From: Candidatus Sulfopaludibacter sp. SbA3
GTDB taxonomy: Bacteria; Acidobacteriota; Terriglobia; 2-12-FULL-54-10
Reading direction: 5' to 3'
Assembly: GCA_945865705.1 (NCBI GenBank)
Contig: CAMBEY010000028.1
Span: 1-17,493, forward strand
DNA: 17,493 bases
The notes below the pieces were generated by a model that was not told where the DNA came from, did not search any database, and worked only from the letters and a program-made list of their open reading frames with translations. The position numbers and the translations under genes are program-made. Of the stretch, positions 14,225-17,493 are shown in pieces; position 1 is the stretch's first letter, and every line of letters begins with the position of its first letter.

Positions 14225-16939
14225 GTGAGCGAAATTTCTTCAAACGAGCAGGCATCCGGTGGAGTGGCCCACGCAGGAACTTCGGCGCATCCGCGCCTAT
14301 TCCTGATTGATACGATGGGTTATATCTTCCGTGCCTATCATGCGTTGCCACGGCTGACCAACCGTGAGGGGCACCCCACGCAAGCCGTTTACGGCATGTA
14401 CACCATGCTGCGCAAGCTGCTCGAAGATTATCAGCCGGAGTACATCACCGCCGTGTATGACCTGGAAGGCCCCACCTTTCGCCATGAGGAGTTCGCTGCC
14501 TACAAGGCCAATCGCGAGGAGATGCCTGCGGACCTGGCCGAGCAGTTGCCGCATATTCGCCGTCTGCTCGACGCGCTGCGCATCCCTATTCTCGCGGAGA
14601 AGGGTTACGAGGCCGATGACGTCATCGGCGCGCTGGCGCGGCAGGCGGCGCAGCTCGGCACCGAAGTGCTCATCATCACCAGCGATAAAGACATGTTGCA
14701 ACTGGTTGGCGGCACGGTGCGCGTGATTAATCCGATGAAGGACAATCGCGTCTACGAGTCCGCGCAGGTGTTTGAGCAGATGGGCGTTTTGCCCTCGCAG
14801 GTGCCTGATCTGTTGGCGCTGCTGGGCGATGCGGTCGACAATATCCCCGGTGCGCCGGGCATCGGCGACAAGGGCGCGCGCGAGCTGATCCAGAAATATG
14901 GAAGCGTTGAGGGTTGTCTCGAACACGCCGCTGAAGTAACCAAAAAAACTTACCGCGAATCTCTCGAAAATAATCGCGAGCAGATACTCTTAAGCAAGCG
15001 GCTCGCGACGATTGACTGTTCCGCGCCCGTTCCGCTGAAGCTGAGCGACCTTGTGCGTGCCGAACAGGACCCCAGCCTGCTGCGCGAGCTGTTCCGCGAG
15101 ATGAACTTTACAACGTTACTGAAGGAACTGCCTTCCACGGAGCACGAGGCGCCGAAGGACTACGCCACGCTGTCGACCGCCGCCAGCGTCCGCGAATTTC
15201 TGGCATCGCTGCCGCAGGACGCGCCCATCGCGCTGGCGGTAGTGGATGCCGCGAAGGGCGGGCTGCCCAATGACGATTCGGACGATGCCGCCCCGCTGCT
15301 GGATCTGCACGAGAATTCGCTTGGGTTGGTTATTGAAACCGCTGATACCTCTCCACGGATTGGACTCGCAACCGTCACGGATCGCGCGCGAGCAATAGCG
15401 CCGGAGGCATTCGACGCCATCCGCAATTGGTTATCCGACGCGGACGCGCGCAAGACTGTGCATGATTCAAAGACGGCGCGACTCGTGTTGGCGCGCGCGG
15501 GCGTGGAGTTGCGCGGTGTTGAGCATGACACGTTTCTCTATTCCGCTTTGCTCGATGCATCCGACAGTCGGCATGATCTGGCCACCATCGCCGACCGGCG
15601 ACTGGGAGTCCGTCCCGATAAAGACGCGCCGGAGGCTGCTGCCGAGGCCGCCGACCTGACCGGGCAGCTTGTCGCGTTGCTGATCCCGGAGATTCGTGAG
15701 TGGAAGCTGGAGAAAGTTTATTCCGAAGTGGAGTTGCCGATCGCAGCCATCCTTGCGAGGATGGAATCGGCGGGAATACTGATCGACGCGGAGCAGCTTA
15801 AGAAATTGTCGAAGCGCTTTGAAGGTGAGATCGAAACACTGCGCAAGGAGATCTACCGGCTTACTGGCGCGGAATTCAATATCAATTCGCCGAAGCAGCT
15901 TGGCGAAGTGCTGTTTGAAAAGATGGGTCTGCCCGCGCCGCGCAAACGAGGCAAGAGCAAGTCGGTCTCGACGGCGGTGGATGTGCTGGAGGAGCTGGGG
16001 CAGACGCATGAAGCGCCGCGGCGTGTGCTGGAGTATCGCCAGCTATCGAAGCTCAAGTCCACTTACGTGGACGTATTGCCCGCGCTGCGCAATCCCGTTA
16101 CCGGCCGTTTGCACACCAGCTTCAATCAAGCGGGCGCGGCCACCGGGCGGCTGTCGTCGCACAATCCCAACTTGCAGAACATCCCCATTCGCACCGAGCT
16201 GGGCCGCGAGATTCGCGCCGCATTCATTGCCGAGCCGGGCCATGTCCTGCTGGCCGCCGACTATTCGCAGATCGAATTACGGTTGCTGGCGCACTTCAGT
16301 GAAGACCCTCTGCTGTTGGAGGCATTCCAACGTGGTGATGATATTCACGCGCTCACCGCCTCTGCCGTTTTTGGCGTGCCCGCCGCCGAGCAGACCGACG
16401 AGCATCGCCGCCGCGCCAAGGCCATCAACTACGGCGTCGTGTACGGTATCAGCGCGTTTGGTTTGGCGCAGCAGACGGGAGTGCCGCAAGGAGAAGCACA
16501 GCAGTACATCGACGAATATTTCCGCCGCTACGAAGGCGTGAGCCGGTACCGTGATGCGACGCTCGAAGAAGTTCGCAAGTCGGGCATCGTGCGCACGCTG
16601 AGCGGGAGGATGCGGCGCATTCCAGACATCAACGTCAAGGATCCCAACGCGCGTCACTTCGCCGAGCGCACGGCGGTGAATACGCCGCTGCAGGGCAGCG
16701 CCTCCGACTTGATCAAGCTGGCCATGATTCGCGTGGACCGAGAGTTGCAGGAGCGTCGTGCGACTGCGAGGATGCTGCTGCAAGTCCACGACGAGTTGGT
16801 GCTGGAGGTTCCTGAAACGGAAGTGCAAGCGACCGCCGCGCTCCTGCGCGAGTGCATGGAGAAGGCTTACGCGCTGCGCGTGCCGTTGCTCACCACCGTC
16901 TATGCCGGCCGCAACTGGCGCGACATGGACGATGCGTAA
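14225..16939 (+). CDS. polA: DNA polymerase I, with degenerate proofreading domain
   Basis: Pol I fills gaps and removes RNA primers. The 904-residue protein has a 5' nuclease domain (LFLIDTMGYIFRAYHAL from 25, GYEADDVIGALA 128-139, SDKDMLQL 153-160, GDAVDNIPGAPGIGDKGA 201-218). Residues about 310-490 match the 3'-5' exonuclease fold but lack its catalytic residues: no DTE, HDSKTA at 413-418 where NxKxD is expected, and AAAEAADLT at 471-479 where YAAEDADVT is expected. The polymerase domain is complete: DYSQIELR (D679), RRRAKAINYGVVYG (728-741) and VHDELVLE (D856). Y736 replaces the usual O-helix Phe. The GTG start is supported by GAGAGGG seven bases upstream; about 23 extra N-terminal residues precede the conserved domain. 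Confidence 0.97.
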   Translation: MSEISSNEQASGGVAHAGTSAHPRLFLIDTMGYIFRAYHALPRLTNREGHPTQAVYGMYTMLRKLLEDYQPEYITAVYDLEGPTFRHEEFAAYKANREEMPADLAEQLPHIRRLLDALRIPILAEKGYEADDVIGALARQAAQLGTEVLIITSDKDMLQLVGGTVRVINPMKDNRVYESAQVFEQMGVLPSQVPDLLALLGDAVDNIPGAPGIGDKGARELIQKYGSVEGCLEHAAEVTKKTYRESLENNREQILLSKRLATIDCSAPVPLKLSDLVRAEQDPSLLRELFREMNFTTLLKELPSTEHEAPKDYATLSTAASVREFLASLPQDAPIALAVVDAAKGGLPNDDSDDAAPLLDLHENSLGLVIETADTSPRIGLATVTDRARAIAPEAFDAIRNWLSDADARKTVHDSKTARLVLARAGVELRGVEHDTFLYSALLDASDSRHDLATIADRRLGVRPDKDAPEAAAEAADLTGQLVALLIPEIREWKLEKVYSEVELPIAAILARMESAGILIDAEQLKKLSKRFEGEIETLRKEIYRLTGAEFNINSPKQLGEVLFEKMGLPAPRKRGKSKSVSTAVDVLEELGQTHEAPRRVLEYRQLSKLKSTYVDVLPALRNPVTGRLHTSFNQAGAATGRLSSHNPNLQNIPIRTELGREIRAAFIAEPGHVLLAADYSQIELRLLAHFSEDPLLLEAFQRGDDIHALTASAVFGVPAAEQTDEHRRRAKAINYGVVYGISAFGLAQQTGVPQGEAQQYIDEYFRRYEGVSRYRDATLEEVRKSGIVRTLSGRMRRIPDINVKDPNARHFAERTAVNTPLQGSASDLIKLAMIRVDRELQERRATARMLLQVHDELVLEVPETEVQATAALLRECMEKAYALRVPLLTTVYAGRNWRDMDDA

Positions 16940-16971
16940 GCAGCACCGCGTGAGTGGTTTCCTGTCAGCTA

Positions 16972-17472
16972 CTAAACGAACGGGTTCTCATCCGCGCTCG
17001 GGCCGTAGATGGACGGCACGGGCACGCTCAATTCGCGCAAGTAAACCGTGAGTTGGCCGCGGTGGTGATACCAGTGGTTGAACATGATGCCACGGACAAC
17101 CCCGATGCGCGGTACCGCCATGATGTCCTTGCCGTTTTTCTGCCCCTTCCAGATGGACATCAGCTTCTGGTCGTCGAAGGTGGAGAGAATCGCGCGCGCG
17201 CCTTTGAGACTCTCCTCGAGAGCGGGAAGAATCTCCGCCGCAGTCTTGGCCTCGGCTTGGTTGAAGTCTTGTAATTGATACGTGTCGTTCTCGAGAATCT
17301 TGGCCACGCTGCCCGGTGTGGAAGCCACGTGCAGCGCCAATTGCCCGAGCGACATTGACTTCGGATGCGGTCGCCAGCTTAACTTGTCGCCGGGAACGCG
17401 CTCCAGCACGCGCCGCGTCGTGGAGGCCTCCTGCTCCAACTCACCGAGGAATGAATCAACGATTCTTGCCAT
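16972..17472 (-). CDS. DinB-family (four-helix, metal-binding) protein
   Basis: The 166-residue protein fits the DinB/YfiT-like group of four-helix bundles with a His metal site. Candidate ligands are H48 in QLALHVAST, and H133 and H137 in FNHWYHHRGQL, the typical H...HxxxH arrangement. Members include thiol S-transferases such as bacillithiol or mycothiol enzymes and proteins of unknown role; function here cannot be assigned. It should not be confused with the translesion polymerase also called DinB. AAGGAGCGA precedes the ATG, giving a good ribosome binding site. It converges on polA with 32 bases between the stops and no clear terminator. Confidence 0.88.
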   Translation of the reverse strand: MARIVDSFLGELEQEASTTRRVLERVPGDKLSWRPHPKSMSLGQLALHVASTPGSVAKILENDTYQLQDFNQAEAKTAAEILPALEESLKGARAILSTFDDQKLMSIWKGQKNGKDIMAVPRIGVVRGIMFNHWYHHRGQLTVYLRELSVPVPSIYGPSADENPFV

Positions 17473-17493
17473 ATCATTCGCTCCTTTTCTGAT

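Noticed and set aside
16940..16971. Terminator between polA and the DinB-family gene
   Set aside because: No stem of useful length is visible in the 32 bases.

Overview
The window looks like a chromosomal segment of an acidobacterium, most likely from the Solibacter/Bryobacter branch. The best clue is the lipoprotein at 12222-14087. It joins a PQQ-type glucose/sorbosone dehydrogenase domain to a C-terminal module that I recognise as the Solibacter C-terminal domain (TIGR03437). Dense packing of CoA-ester genes and small dispersed palindromes fit this. The assignment is by recognition, not by a database search.

Layout. 81-2712 (+): mutL then cmk. 2813-6728 (+): a four-gene run with two CoA-transferase subunits, an LLM-type flavin or F420 oxidoreductase and a metal-dependent amidohydrolase-like protein. 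6725-8849 (-): a CitE-like CoA-ester lyase and an acyl-CoA dehydrogenase, ending tail to tail with the amidohydrolase so that the two stop codons overlap in one CTAG. 8993-10713 (+): a MaoC-like hydratase and a CaiB/BaiF CoA-transferase, leaving from a divergent promoter region. 10809-12146 (-): an MFS transporter of the organic-anion type. 12222-14087 (-): the sugar-dehydrogenase-like lipoprotein. 14225-16939 (+): polA. 16972-17472 (-): a DinB-family protein.

How the genes may work together. Genes from 2813 to 12146 look like a catabolic island for an organic acid taken up by the MFS carrier. CaiB/BaiF transferase, MaoC hydratase and CitE-like lyase match the transferase-hydratase-lyase logic of itaconate or mesaconate breakdown (Ict/Ich/Ccl in Pseudomonas, and the Rv2498c/Rv2499c region of Mycobacterium tuberculosis, which also serves leucine catabolism). 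The GctA/GctB-like transferase, LLM oxidoreductase and amidohydrolase would supply or process an upstream substrate. No regulator lies in the window and the substrate cannot be read from sequence.

The most notable non-coding signal is a small family of four REP-like palindromes (41-70, 7655-7684, 10719-10748, 10781-10810). Arm changes between copies are compensated. Two copies form an inverted pair inside a 33-bp imperfect hairpin between convergent genes. The most notable protein signals are a DNA polymerase I that appears to have lost all proofreading carboxylates and carries tyrosine at the ddNTP-discrimination site, and an acyl-CoA dehydrogenase without the usual C-terminal catalytic glutamate. 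No gap between genes exceeds 300 bases. I saw no tRNA, rRNA, CRISPR array, insertion sequence or prophage gene.
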